Assembly: GCA_002914805.1 (NCBI GenBank)
Contig: JXTB01000211.1
Location: forward strand, 330,971-394,970
Direction: 5' to 3'
DNA from: Parasponia andersonii
Taxonomy: Eukaryota > Streptophyta > Magnoliopsida > Rosales > Cannabaceae
Length of the DNA stretch: 64,000 bases
The position numbers and the translations under genes were made by a program. Shown piece by piece: positions 12,590-23,875 of this stretch; within the stretch, counting starts at the first letter, position 1, and every line of letters starts with the position of its first letter. The notes beneath the pieces are model-generated. The model saw only the letters and a program-made list of their open reading frames with translations, was not told where the DNA came from and did not search any database.

Positions 12590-13815
12590 AGCATGCTCGA
12601 TCTTTTGTCCACAAATGCGAGCTAACTTATATGTCCCAGGTCGAATGACGACATCAATAACATATCGTCCTTCCCAAGAGGGTCCAAATACACTAGCACT
12701 GTGCTCTTCATTATTAGGTAGAACTTGCCGAAGAATAAGATCACCAACTTTAAATCCCCTTATTCTGACTTTAGAGTTATAATATCGAGCAGTGCGCTAT
12801 TGATATGATGTGATTCGAAGCTGAGACTGCTCGTGCCTTTCTTCTAAAAGATTGAGCTCAATCCTCATCAGTACTTTGTTATGATCTTGCTCATAGGTTG
12901 ACCGTCGTAGAAAGCTCACACCAATTTCAACCAGAACCATTGCTTTATATCTATAAGCTAAAGAGAACGGACTCTCTCCAGTAGTGGTTCATTGAGTGGT
13001 GTGATAAGCCCATAGTACTTCAGGGAGTATTTCTGGACAAGCTCCTTTATGCTCTTCCAACTTCGTCTTTATATTCTGTTTAAGTATTTTGTTTATAGCT
13101 TTGACCTGCCCATTGGCTTGTGGATGAATAACAGCGGAGAAATTCTTCTTGATGCCTAAGTTGTCGCAGAAGTTACGGAACTCATCGCAGTCAAATTGTT
13201 TCCTATTATCAGAAATTATGGTATGCAGTATATCATAACGGCAGATTATAGATTTGTAAACAAAATCTATCATCTTTCTTGTGGAAATGATACTCAAGGC
13301 TTCAGCTTCTATCCACTTAGTGAAATAATCGACTACGACTGCTGCATATTTTAATCTACCTCGTGCAAATGAAAGCATTCCAATAATATCAATTTCCCAT
13401 ACTGCAAATGGCCATGGACTGGTCATTGGAGTTAGAGGAACAGGTGGCATTCTAGGAACCGTTGCAAATCGTTGACATTTGTCACACCTCCTAGCAAATT
13501 CTATTGTATCCTTCTTCATAGTTGGCCAAAAATACCCGTGTCTGAGAACCTTGTTCACAAGTGCCTGCCCCCCAGAATGGTTTCCACATATTCCTTCATG
13601 AATTTCTCTCATAATGTAGTGTGTTTTTTCTTCATCGACACATAATAACAACAGCAAACTAAAACTTCTTCGATAAAACTTCTTGTCATAGATGACATAG
13701 CGAGCTGCCTTCATTCGAAGTCGTTTTGTATCATCTTTGTTTTCAGGGAGATTGCCATTTTGTATATACTTCATTATAGAATCCATCCACGATGGTTTTT
13801 TATCAATCGGCATGG
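12590..13815 (-). pseudogene. Element A integrase
   Basis: Minus-strand integrase. The N-terminal zinc domain reads HEGICGNHSGGQ, then CDKCQRF (H-H-C-C). The core has the first Asp in WEIDIIG and the second in ISDNRKQFD, where family members normally have DNGKQF. The third catalytic position, normally Glu in NGQVEA, is Lys here (NGQVKAINK). The frame stops at 12989, where CGA to TGA would account for it, and the rest of the domain continues in frame to about 12590 with VGDLILRQV and a tail typical of this family. The integrase would be catalytically dead even without the stop. Confidence 0.85.
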
Positions 13816-13839
13816 TTATTTGGGGCTCTACTTCGATAC

Positions 13840-14272
13840 TTAGTTTTACAAGAAATTCGATAGGGACTACCTTTAGTAATTCAGCATCTTTTGTTGAGAC
13901 GAGCTTAGCTAGAGCATCTGCCCGAGTATTCTTAATGCGAGGAAGAAGTTGAATGTTATAGGCAGTAAATGTCGAGAAAAGTCTTTGTACCTTCTATAAA
14001 AAAGCTATCATTCTTTCTCCTCTTGCTTGATAATCGCCTATCACTTGACAAATGACCAGCTGAGAATCACTGTATACCTCAATCATTTCGACCTTCATTT
14101 CTTGTATGAACTTTAGCCCCGCTATCAGTGCTTCATATTCTGCCTCATTATTTGACGCTGAAAATTTGAAGTGAAGTGCACAATGAATATTGTGCCCTTC
14201 AGGACTGATTAGCACTAAGCTTGCACCGGCTCCATTGTCGTTTGATGATCCATCAATGTAAAGTTTCCACAA
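13840..14272 (-). pseudogene. Element A second RNase H (archaeal type)
   Basis: The frame at 13994-14272 begins near WKLYIDGSSNDNGAGASLVL and contains SNNEAEYEALIAGLKF and YSDSQLV, giving the D-E-D pattern of an archaeal-type RNase H (aRH). A stop at 13994 interrupts it and the C-terminal part, NTRADALAKLVS, follows in the same frame to about 13840. A second RNase H between RT-RNase H and integrase is diagnostic of the Tat clade. It is in frame with the downstream integrase but not with the upstream RT-RNase H: a frameshift lies near 14405. Confidence 0.85.
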
Positions 14273-14406
14273 TCTTGATAAATCTATAACACGTTTTTCG
14301 ATTACTTCTATGGGAAGATTGACATCATATGTGAATTCTGCAATGAAATCTGCGAGAGCTTGCCCTTTAATCGCAGTGCGAGATTAAACATTGATGTCAA
14401 ACTGAC

Positions 14407-15930
14407 TCACTCAACTACCCATTTAAGTAGTCGTCCTGAAGCTTCTGGTTTTTGTAGAACTTGCTTTAATGGAAAATTTGTGAAAACTTTGATGGAGTGC
14501 GCATGAAAATAAGGTCGAAACTTCCTAGATGAGACAATGAGTGCTAATGCCAACTTCTCCATCTCTAGATATCTTGTTTCGGCATTGAGCAATCTTTTAC
14601 TTATGTAATATACCGGTCGCTGTATCTTTTCTTCTTCTCGAATTAACACAGCATTTGTCGCATATTTGGAAACAGCGAGGTATAAATATAATTCTTCCCT
14701 CGGATTTAGATTCGACAAGAATGGAGGAGAACCTAAATGTGCTTTTAATTCTTGAAACGCCTGCTCGCATTCTTCCATCCACTCGAACCTCTTCGAACCC
14801 TTTAGTATTTCAAAGAATGGTTGGCACTTATCCGTCGACCTGGATACAAATCGACTCAATGCGGCCACTCTTCCTACCAGGCTCTGCACATCTTTGGGTT
14901 TGCGGGGGGATTACATATCAATTAGTGCTTGTATCTTCTGAGGGTTAGCCTCGATTCCTCACTAGTTGACCATGAACCCCAGGAACTTTCTAGATCCTAC
15001 CCCGAATGCGCACTTCTGGGGGTTTAACCTCATCTGATATTTTTGAAGAATTTTGAACATTTCATCAAGATGCTTGATATGATCTTCTGTTTTCTTCGAC
15101 TTTACCAACATGTCATTGACATACACTTCCATTGTCTTGCCAATTTGTTTTGCAAACATCGTATTGACAAGACGCTAATAAGTCGCTCCTGTGTTGATGA
15201 GTCCAAAGGGCATCTTCTTGTAACAATACAATCTTCGGTCAGTTTTGAACGAAGTGTGCTCCTCATCTAGCTCGTACATGGGGATTTGATTATATCCAGA
15301 ATATGCGTCCATGAAACTTAAGAGTTCATGCCCTGATGTTGCAGCTACAAGTTGGTCGATTCTCGGAAGGGAAAAACTATCCTTTGGGCATGCTTTATTG
15401 AGGTCGGTGAAATCGATACAAGTTGTCCACTTCCCATTGGGTTTCTTTACTAAAACTGGGTTTACAAGCCAGTTTTGATAGAAAGATTCCCTAATGAATC
15501 CAATTTCGAGCAGTTTCTCTACCTCTTCTTTCAATGCGACGTAGCATTCTAGATTCATAGCTCTTCTTTTTTGCCGTATAGGCTTCTTCGTTGTATCTAT
15601 ATTGAGGCGATGACACATAATATTTGGACCAATCCCCACCATATCCGAATGTTGCCATGTGAAGATATCCAAGTTTGATTTCAGAAAAGCAATCAATGAA
15701 GCTCGCACGGGTTCTTGAAATTTTGCTCCGAGTTTTATAACTTTCGAAGACCTATCAATCGGCAAATCTTCCAAGTCTTCTATAGGTCCAGTCTTAACCT
15801 CTTCATTGACTTCTCGAGGGTCGAGGCCTTCGATTGATGTTCTGCCTGACGCTTCGCTTGACGCTTCTCCTGACGCTTCCTTTGATGCTTCACCTTGTAG
15901 CTGGACCATCATTGTGCAAGGTGTTATATC
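14407..15930 (-). pseudogene. Element A reverse transcriptase and RNase H
   Basis: RT starts about 15600 with WLVNPVLVKKPNGKWTTCID, LNKACPKDSFSLPRID and MDAYSGYNQI. The catalytic motif normally YVDD reads YVND (about 15120), so one catalytic Asp is Asn. The RT-linked RNase H runs 14889-14407 (FEWMEECEQAFQELK, YYISKRLLNAETRY). Stops at about 15175 (after GATY) and 14957-14962 (two in a row after MVN) fall where family members have Gln, or Gln then Arg, which fits C-to-T change. All pieces from 17616 down to 14407 share one frame; it breaks near 14405. Confidence 0.9.
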
Positions 15931-16467
15931 TTTTGTTACGAGCTTTATTGAGTTATTATAACAAGTCCTCGAGTCATATTGGTTACCTCGCACCTCGCCT
16001 ACTCTCTGTTGAGTTAGGAACTTCACAGCGAGGTGGTAGATTGAAATAACTACTCGAAGTTCCCTCAGTGTTGGTCTTCCTATTATAGCATTAAATGCAG
16101 AAGGACAATCCATAACTAAGAATTGGGTCATTACCATTGAAATCCTAGGATAAGTTCCAACGTTGACCATTAACTCAATCATGCCTCTAGGCATTATGAT
16201 GTTACTAGTAAATCCGTAAAGTGGAGTGACAGCGGGCTTTAGGTCACTTTCACTTAACCCCATCTTCTTGAAGGTGTCATAGTACAAGATTTCGATGGCA
16301 CTTTGATTATCGACCAATACTTGCCATAACTGCGTGCTTCCATAGTTGTTCTTTATGACCAACACATCATTGTGTGGGTAATGGACCTCCCTAGTATCCT
16401 GCTCTGTGAAGGTAATATCTATATCCGGTACCCGTTGAAGCTTTCGTAGTTGCTGCTCGAGATGCAT
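15931..16467 (-). pseudogene. Element A protease region
   Basis: Read from 16467, the protein has TFTEQDTREVHYPHND and then LVDNQSAIEILYYDTFKK. Tat proteases normally carry D-N-G-S or D-T-G-S at this position, and element B has LVDNGSAMDIL; here the Gly is Gln. The typical C-terminal motif IIGRPTLRELR follows. The protease continues in frame into RT through a low-complexity linker rich in EAS repeats (about 15830-15890), probably a length-variable spacer. Confidence 0.8.
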
Positions 16468-18374
16468 GACATTAGTTAATGGTTATTGTCATGCTTCTCG
16501 TGCGTACCTATCCTGCGCCCTCTTCGAATCTCCACCAATGTGCTATCCTCTAAAAATAGTTCACACCTCGCGTTGAATTTATGGAGGTCGCTGTCAGTTT
16601 TCTTCTCGCCTTTCATTGTTCTGTTTAGTGTACTGCCGCAGCCGCCCTTCTTTAATTAATCTTTTGATTTCATCTTTCAAGGCAAAGCAGTTATTAGTAT
16701 CGTGTCCAATGTAATTGTGATACCGGCAGAACTTGTTGGAGTTACACCTCGCTCTATCTCTTTTCATCGGTTCCGGTTGACGATACTATTCCTGCTGGTT
16801 GGTGACCGCATAAATATGATCTATGGGTGCGTTTAGTTTAGTATAGTTGTTGAACCTCATGGGAGCTCTTAGAATCTCCTGCTTTTTTTGTTTGGGCTGC
16901 TTCTCAATCGATTGTTCATTACTCCTTTTGTTCGACTTCTTGTCATTATTGTTGTTATTTGTGGTCGCATCTTTAGCAGCATCCTTTCCTCCTCCCTTTG
17001 TTGTCTTATGAAGATTCTCGCGCGAAGATTCTACCCTTTGATGTCGACCAACTCTTTGATAGAAATCTTCAAGGGTTCTACATTCTCGCTCAAGTAACTC
17101 TTCCCAGAGTTTAGTCTCTAGTCGAACCCCAGCCATTATTAGAGTTAAAACTCCTCCTTTAGGTGGGTTGTTGACCTTTGCCAACTCCGAGGTAAAACGA
17201 TTTAGGTAAGATCGTAGAGTTTCCTCTGGACCTTGCCGAATAGCAGACTGACTGACCAGTGGAACAGTAAAATTCTTCATGGCCTGTAATTGCCTCAAGA
17301 ATGTAGTCTGAAGCTATTGCCCGGATGAGATTAAACCAGACTTGAGTCCTTGGAACCACTTCTTCGCTGCTCCTGTGAGAGTTACAGCAAAGCATCTGCA
17401 ACATGCGAGATCATTAACACGATGAAGTTCCATTAGGTTGCTGAAGTGATCCATATGGTCCTGTGAATCAATTTTCCCATCAAAAGTGTTTACGGTGGGA
17501 AGTCTGAACCCAGCAGGTAAGGCAGAAGCCCAAACCTCCTCATTGAATGGCGACTGATGATATCCATCAGCGAGCTCATCATCCCATCCAGCAAATGCAT
17601 CTAATGTGATCCTCAAATTATGAACATCAATATTTGGAGGGAGAACATTCTCTCTTACTGGTGGTAGGAGTGGGCTTTGGTCGTTATCCCGATAAGACCA
17701 GTTGGTCAGGCAGGTTCTGCTGCGACCTTTGTAGGGATTCCAATGAAATAGTGCAACGAGATCGACTTCGATTGTTATGATGCAATGTGGATCACTCCTG
17801 ACTACGTCGCTGCTCTAGATGTTATCTCAGGTCTGTAGGATTCTGTCAAGATTCCCTACTAATCCTCTCAAAAACACTCCTCGATTGATGTTTTTCTTGG
17901 TTATTTAGAAAATCACGATTGATGGTCGCTCTCCGAGAAGGTTGTCTTTGATCACAATCAGTGCTCAAACTTTCAGTACCAAATTCCAGAGGCAAGTCTG
18001 CGACCTTGCCTTTTCCCTTGGAGGTGCGATCTCCATGACGCTCCTGCTGGGCTTTATGCTGATTGCGGTTTTCTATCTCTAGGATCTGAATTTCTCTCTC
18101 CGGTTATTGAGCAGGACGTTCTCTGGGATGTTTGTGCTGTGGTGGAGTCACCATCTGTCCCTCAGCAAGTCGTCATAGAGAGTCATTAATCTGACTAGTG
18201 ATTTGCTAAAGGTTCACCAGTGTCTCCTCCATACGATCCTACTTTTGGATAATGTTTTCTAGCACGGTCACGGCAGGTTGATTCTGAGCAGGATCTACTT
18301 GTGCAGCAGCAGTGCTTTGGGGATGATTTTGACTAGTTTTGGTATTTCTGGTAGTGTTTTTGGTGTTTGCCATT
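16468..18374 (-). pseudogene. Element A gag
   Basis: Translation probably starts at the ATG at 18374 (MANTKNTTRNTK), 50 bases inside the primer site; the same start is conserved in element B. The capsid core contains NTFDGKIDSQDHMDHFSNLM and AAKKWFQGLKSG (17616-17314), then QGPEETLRSYLNRF (17298-16786). Near 16740-16700 a single zinc knuckle reads FCRYHNYIGHDTNNC, with all ligands present. Stops and a frame change between 18239 and 17616 break the N-terminal part. Function in an intact element would be the capsid that packages element RNA. Confidence 0.85.
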
Positions 18375-18423
18375 GTTGAAAGAAGCGGAATTGACAAACT
18401 TTTCTGGTGGAATAGCCCTCCTT

Positions 18424-18432
18424 CTAGCGCCA
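18424..18432 (-). other. Element A primer binding site
   Basis: On the minus strand this begins TGGCGCTAG and continues AAGGAGGG, two bases inside the LTR. The identical string follows the 5' LTR of element B (60957-60973). It ends in CCA-complementary TGG, as expected, but I could not assign the tRNA with confidence. Confidence 0.7.
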
Positions 18433-18434
18433 AT

Positions 18435-19069
18435 TATTTACAGAGGTTTTGTCAACAATGAATTTAAGAAATTGCAAGATGTGTCTTGTGTATGAAAAGG
18501 ATTAACAAATCAAAGCAAATAAAGAGACAAGAATTTTATGGTAGTTCAGCCCTAAAAAAGATGAGCTTACGTCCATTGTTTTCACTATTTTCTGGAATAT
18601 TACAAGAGAGTGCAGAGTATGTTCAGAAAGTGAAAGAGAGTCTCTCCGTTTTTCTAAAAGGAAAAAGATCCCTACGGCAGCATTGTACTTTCCCTTAAAT
18701 AGGTGAGGGTAGTTTAATATTTCTCAATTATGAAAACGGATAAGTATGTAATCATAAAATATAATTTGAGTAACAATATAACTGGATAATAACTTAAATA
18801 AAACGACTGGTCGATCCTGAAAGAGAAACTTTTGTTTTCCTTTCTTTGTAGATTACCCGCTTGACGTAGCTTGATCCAGTTTCCTTTTCATTCTGGTCAC
18901 ACTTAACTCGTTCAGAGGAGGTCGCACTTAACTCGTTCGGAGGAAGTCACACTTGACTCGTTCGGAGGAGGTCGCACTTGACTTACTCATGCGACCTGAC
19001 ACGTCCACTTAGTCGCTAACTTTTCCCTCTTTGGCATTGACCAACATATAATTTTTAAACCACACGACA
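18435..19069 (-). repeat. Element A 5' LTR
   Basis: Partner of the LTR at 7931-8563, 635 bp. Its inner end is mutated (TATTTACAGAGG instead of TGTTGACGGAGG). The rc of CTTAAATAGG near 18694-18703 gives CCTATTTAAG, a possible TATA box of the element promoter. Four ~27-bp tandem units lie at about 18895-18990. Confidence 0.9.
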
Positions 19070-20289
19070 TCTAATAAAATTTCTTTTCCTATCACTAGTT
19101 TTAGAATCTTCAATCATTTATCTTATTCTTCAACCTTTCTCTTTCTTGATAAAAACTCACTATGAGATTTAGGTATTTTAATATATTGTAATTAAAAGAA
19201 TAATAGAACAGTGTTGTGATTCAAATCATCTATCAGCTTTTATTATATTATGTTATTATTTTTTATTTATTTCTCTTAAAAAATGTTAAGGTTCTTAAGT
19301 TATTTTTTATAAAAATTAAATTAAAGCTTTAAGTAGAAATGGAGGGAGAGATAGAGAGGTAGAGAGAGTCACTGAATTAAAATTACTAAGACCTACAAAG
19401 CACAAAATGTTCATCTATATAATTTCAAAAACTTAATCTAACTAAAAATAATTTAACTATATTGTTGCAATGCCTATTAAATTAATTGAAATGTATCACA
19501 CAATTAAAAAAATAAAATATGTATAAAGATTTATTGCGACAACATTGTCGTCGCAATATATAATAAATTAAATACAAAATTAATTCAAAAAAAATAAAAT
19601 GATCTATTGCAACAGCATTGTCGTCACACTAGATATTAAATTAGTATATAATTAATTTTAAAAGATTAAAAAAAAATGAAAGGAGTTGTTGTGATGATCA
19701 TTAGAATTGTTGATTGTATTTTAGGAAAATTTACTGCATTTAGTTGAATTGTTTAGATATTTTTGTTTTTTATATTGAGCATAACTCTTAAGTCTTGGCA
19801 TAAGATAGCTCAAGTAGGTTTTTGATATAAAGATTTCACTACTACATTTCAGAAGAACGTTTAATTAACTTGTAATTCTGGATAAAGGAGTTTTCTCTAT
19901 CCTCTAGTTGTTTGCTTCTCTAGACATTAAATTGATTTACGAAGCAACTGTTTTCTATTTGAATTGGTTATATGAGTATTTTGTAGGGAAATTCATAACT
20001 CTTAGAATGAAATTTTGATGAATGTATGCCATTGCCAACTTGTAATTCTTGATAAAGGAGTTCTATATCCTCTAGTTGTTTTCTTCTCTGGACATTGAAT
20101 TGATTTAAGAAGCAACTTTTTTTTTGTTTGAATTGGTTATATGAGTATTTTGTGGGACAATTTGTAACTCTTAGAATGAAATTTTGATGAATGCATGACA
20201 TTACAAATATGGTAGCGTGAGTGGGTTGTTGGTATTAAGATTTTGCTACTAAGGTTTTAAAATCGATTGCATCTAGATTGAGGAAAGTG
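19070..20289. other. Gene-free stretch between two gypsy elements
   Basis: No recognisable gene. It contains a tandem duplication of about 170 bp (19866-20035 and 20036-20205; shared GAATTGGTTATATGAGTATT and CTTAGAATGAAATTTTGATG). The first RVNxP-like frame begins only at 20294. Confidence 0.6.
19866..20205. repeat. Tandem duplication, ~170 bp x 2
   Basis: Two adjacent copies start with AACTTGTAATTCT and end near TTTTGATGAATG. They differ by a modest number of substitutions and one T-run expansion. Confidence 0.85.
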
Positions 20290-20293
20290 TGTT

Positions 20294-22116
20294 TTGGTTG
20301 GAATTAATAGAGTGAAAGTACCAAAATTCATCATGATAATGCTCTCTAAAAAGTGTTCTCTAACAAATGTGTATCATTTGGACCAGCAACCAACGAACTT
20401 GTTTAAAGGGGAAAATGAAAACATTACCTTTTTAGAAAAAGATACTCACTGGGTACATCACCCTCATAATGATGCTTTAGTCATGTTAGCAAAAATTGGG
20501 ACAAGCAATATTCACCAGATTCTTATAAACAATAGTAGTGCAATCAACATCATATATTAAAATGCTTTTGTAAGAATAGGATTGTGACCTTAAGCCCATG
20601 AAAACACCACTCTACGGATTTACTATAGACTGTATCTTGTTGTGAGGGATCATATCGCTTCCACTCATATTGGGGATATTTCCACAAGACGCAACTACAA
20701 TGGTCAACTTTCTGGTGGTTAACAATCTTTCGGCACGACATTTGACGGCGCACTTGGAAGACTGGTTCTGAGAGTAATAAAAGTGGTAATCTCAATGAAA
20801 TTTCCAACTCCGAAAAGTGTTGAAACAATACGAGAATGTCAATACAAATCACGAGAATGTTATAATCAATCCCTTAAAATTGCAGAAAAAGAGGAAAAAA
20901 AAAAAAAGTCATGCAAACTATGGTTTGGAATTGGAGGCACCAAATGTTGAGTCAATTGAGACATAGATCCTTGTATACCTGGAAAGAAGCTAATTGAGAC
21001 ATAGATCCTTGTATACCTGGAATTGGAGGACCAGTCGAAGACTTGCTTGAAATCATTGTTGATGATAATAAGCCACAAAGTTCCTTAATATTGATGCGAA
21101 GTTAAGTGGGAAAATTAAGGAGGAGTTTATAAAATTTCTAAAAAGTAACTAAGATGTTTTTGCATTTAAACCCTCAGAAGGCATTACTTTGTAGCAATAA
21201 AGCCCTCAGTCCGTTACGAAGAACATGTATACTTCATCAAGCTCAAACATGGATATCTGGTTATATCCAAAATATACGTCTATGAAGCAAAGGAGCTCAT
21301 ATCCCGATGTCATATTGACAAGTTGGTTGATGCGTGGAAGCAAGAAGCTAGCCTTTTGACATGCTTGGAGCTCATGTCCCGATGTCATATTGACAAGTTG
21401 GTTGATGCATGGAAGCAAGAAGCTATCTTTATGACATACTTTGTTTAAATAATAAAGTCGGCACAATTTCTCCATTTACCATTTGACTTCTTAACCAACA
21501 CTGGGTTTGCCAGCTAAGATGGATAAAAAGATTCATGAATAAAGTTTATATCAAGAACTTTATCTACCTCATCTTTCAAAGCTTGGTCCTACAAGCTCAA
21601 GAATGCAGGGGCAAACTATCAGCGATTTGTGAACAAAATATTCACCAATCAAATTGGTAAAAAATAGAAGTATATATCGATGACATGCTTGTAAAATTAA
21701 AATTTGCAAAAGACCATGTTTTGCACTTAGATACCATGTTCAAAATCCTATGAGAATATATAATGAAGTTGAACCTACTAAAATACACTTTCGATGTTGT
21801 GTCCAGAAAATTCCTGTGGTATATAGTAAACCAGTGAGAAATCGAGGCTAACCTCAAAAAGATTCAAGCCCTCCTCTAAACGAAATTACCAAAGAAACCC
21901 AAGGAGGTCCAAAGCCTAACCAGAAAAGTTGCAACATCGAGTTGATTCATCTCTCACACTTTTGACAAGTACCAACATTTCTTTAATACTCTTAAGGGAG
22001 CGAAAAAATTTGAATAGATGGAAAAATATAAACAAGCTTACAAGCTCGCCAAGATAAACAGAGAAGTAATTCCTTGTGCTTGGAATGTCGAGTTTCTTCG
22101 TCGTTTTTACCAGTGA
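20294..22116 (+). pseudogene. Scrambled Tat-type gypsy pol remnant
   Basis: Plus-strand protease remnant first: THWVHHPHNDALVM and LINNSSAINIIY (20294-20560), then ISMKFPTPKSVE near 20800. About 21200-21590 encodes the RT front half on the minus strand (ANPVLVKKSNGKWRNCADF, YFGYNQISMFELDE). About 21600-21900 returns to the plus strand with the RT back half: YVDD-region remnant, KFLWYIVNQ-like and VQSLTGKVA-like stretches with stops. At about 22030 the RT-RNase H linker (GAKKFE, stop, MEKYKQA) joins directly to an integrase tail (YKLAKINREVIPCAWN), which ends at a stop at 22114. The piece has therefore suffered an inversion and a large deletion and cannot be functional. Confidence 0.75.
21200..21590 (-). 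pseudogene. Inverted RT segment inside the gypsy remnant
   Basis: The front of an RT palm reads on the minus strand while its protease and the back of the RT read on the plus strand. The segment also holds a 70-bp tandem duplication: the sequence for FLLP-INQLVNMTSG-EL is present twice (about 21294-21366 and 21367-21437). Confidence 0.75.
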
Positions 22117-22509
22117 CTAATGTCACTTTGATCGACATTCTATCCTAGAATTAGTTTTCCATTTTTCATATTATGCTTTAGTCTTTTCTTTTAAAAAAAA
22201 AATACTTTTTACTTATGTATTTTCAGTTCCATTCCTTTGTTTTTTCGTATTTATAATCCTTTGGTTGTTTCTACATTATAAATAAGAAAATGTCGAACTT
22301 GTTTGTCGCAAATCTTCTGTGCATAATTCCTTACAACTAGCTATACAAGTAACTTGTATCAACACGAGATCTTTATATACGAATGCTCTAAAAGCGACTA
22401 AAGAATTGAAATTCACTATAGTGACAAGGTCTTAAGACGAAAAATATTTCGCTTAACACTTGAGGGGAATGAAATATCATATCTACCCCTAAGGAAAATG
22501 AAAAGTTTT

Positions 22510-22850
22510 ACGCACAAATGCTCCAAAGCAGGAAGCATAGAAGATGCTATACATAATTGCTTAGAAGCATAGAAAATGCTACGCATAAACGCTTAGAAAT
22601 GTATAAAATACTACATATAAATGCTCCAAAGCGAGTTCTGCATAGAAAATGCTACGCACAAATTTGCCAAAACAAGAAGCGTAGAAGATGCTATGCACAA
22701 ATGCTCTAAAGCAAGAACCATAGAAGATGCTATGCACAATTGCTTAAAAGCGTAGAAAATGCTACGCACAAATGTGCCAAAACAAGAAGTCTAGAAAATG
22801 CTATACACAAATGTGCTAAAGCAGGAAGCATAGAAAATACTACTTATTAA
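22510..22850. repeat. Degenerate minisatellite (~37-40 bp unit)
   Basis: About nine imperfect copies of a unit like GAAGCATAGAAAATGCTACG followed by CACAAATGCTCCAAAGCA. Copies differ by substitutions and by short deletions. It is not a CRISPR array: copies are contiguous with no unique spacers. Confidence 0.8.
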
Positions 22851-23369
22851 TGTACTTAAGTGAGAATCATGTGGAAACAAAACTCATACAAAGCAAGTGA
22901 AATATACTTGCCATTAACATCTCATTTTCTATCGCGTGGAAACAAAACTCGTATAAAGAATGCTTGAACGCTTAATGCAAAAGCGAACACGGTAAAATCT
23001 AGATGTGAGTTGTTGAGCAAAAGGCAAGCATAAGAAACAATCACGCGAACTTGTAAGATACTCACTTCCAATCAGCTTGCCGCTGAATTCATTCAAAAAG
23101 CTATAAGTTAGCCGAAAATATATGAAAATGTGCAACAATTATAGAACAATTTTTGAAGCAAGAAACACAAGCACACAAGTTCAAATGCTAACAAATAAAA
23201 ACTAAAGGGTAACAAAGAGTTGAAGAACGGTAAAAGAACAAGAAATTCACCTAGTTCAGTAGTTGAATCTTACTAACTCACCCTTGTGGTATGGTTGCAC
23301 ACTCTTACTCGCTCTCAACTTCAGCATATCGGTTTTGAACTAAAACCGCTTCTTTCGTACTTCTAAGTG

Positions 23370-23875
23370 CTTCTATCTTCTGTATTTCTATGGGCTCTAT
23401 CTTCTGCGCTTCTAAACACGTCTATCTTCTGTGTTTCTACACACACTCATCTTCCATGTGTCTATGCATTTTATCTTTTATGCTTCTACATGCTTATATC
23501 TTCTATGCTTCTACATGTTCTTTTCTTCTGTACTTCTACATGCTCTTATTTTCCATGCTTCTGCACACTTTTTCTTCTGTGCTTCTATATGTCGCTGGGA
23601 AAATTACTACACAACAATTTCCTCCTAGCTATTAAATTCTCATTTTGAGATTTTGGGAACTTGACATTTGGAAGCACGGAAATCATGCCGGGTTTGGTAA
23701 AAATGTCACAATTATTGAGTCACTGAGTGAATTCTGCAAATTCATGGCATTTTTTGATAATGTGCATGGAAATCAGAAGATAAGAGCGCAGAAGATAGAA
23801 GCGTGGAAGATAAAGGTGAAGAAACACGAAAAATAGAAACATAAAGAAGCTTGGAAGATAAAAGCAATCAGTAAC
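23370..23875. repeat. Minisatellite with inverted counterpart
   Basis: 23370-23610 is a run of a ~28-bp unit such as TTCTACATGCTCTTATCTTC. About 165 bp later, 23775-23875 carries its reverse complement (AGAAGATAAGAGC, AGAAGATAGAAGCGTGGAAG, AGCTTGGAAGATAAAAGC). The two could fold into an imperfect stem. The open frames in three phases here (Cys- and Leu-rich peptides) follow from the repeat, not from selection. Confidence 0.75.

Larger units (their letters stand above)
7931..19069 (-). mobile_element. Element A: complete Tat/Retand-like gypsy
   Basis: This 11.1-kb Ty3/gypsy element is read on the minus strand. Two LTRs of about 634 bp (7931-8563 and 18435-19069) bracket gag, protease, RT-RNase H, a second archaeal-type RNase H and integrase in that order. 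The extra RNase H after the first, the gag type and a gene on the opposite strand near the 3' LTR place it in the Tat clade, close to Retand. Flanking 5-mers are TCTAT (left) and TCTAA (right), a target duplication with one mismatch. The LTRs carry many differences and the coding part carries stops and a frameshift, so the insertion is old and non-autonomous. Confidence 0.9.

Noticed and set aside
22510..22850. CRISPR-like array
   Set aside because: Repeats are contiguous and imperfect with no unique spacers, and the context is plant retrotransposon DNA.
23367..23648. Cys/Leu-rich repeated peptides open in three frames
   Set aside because: All three plus-strand frames are open because the DNA is a minisatellite without stop codons; no start context or domain supports a protein.
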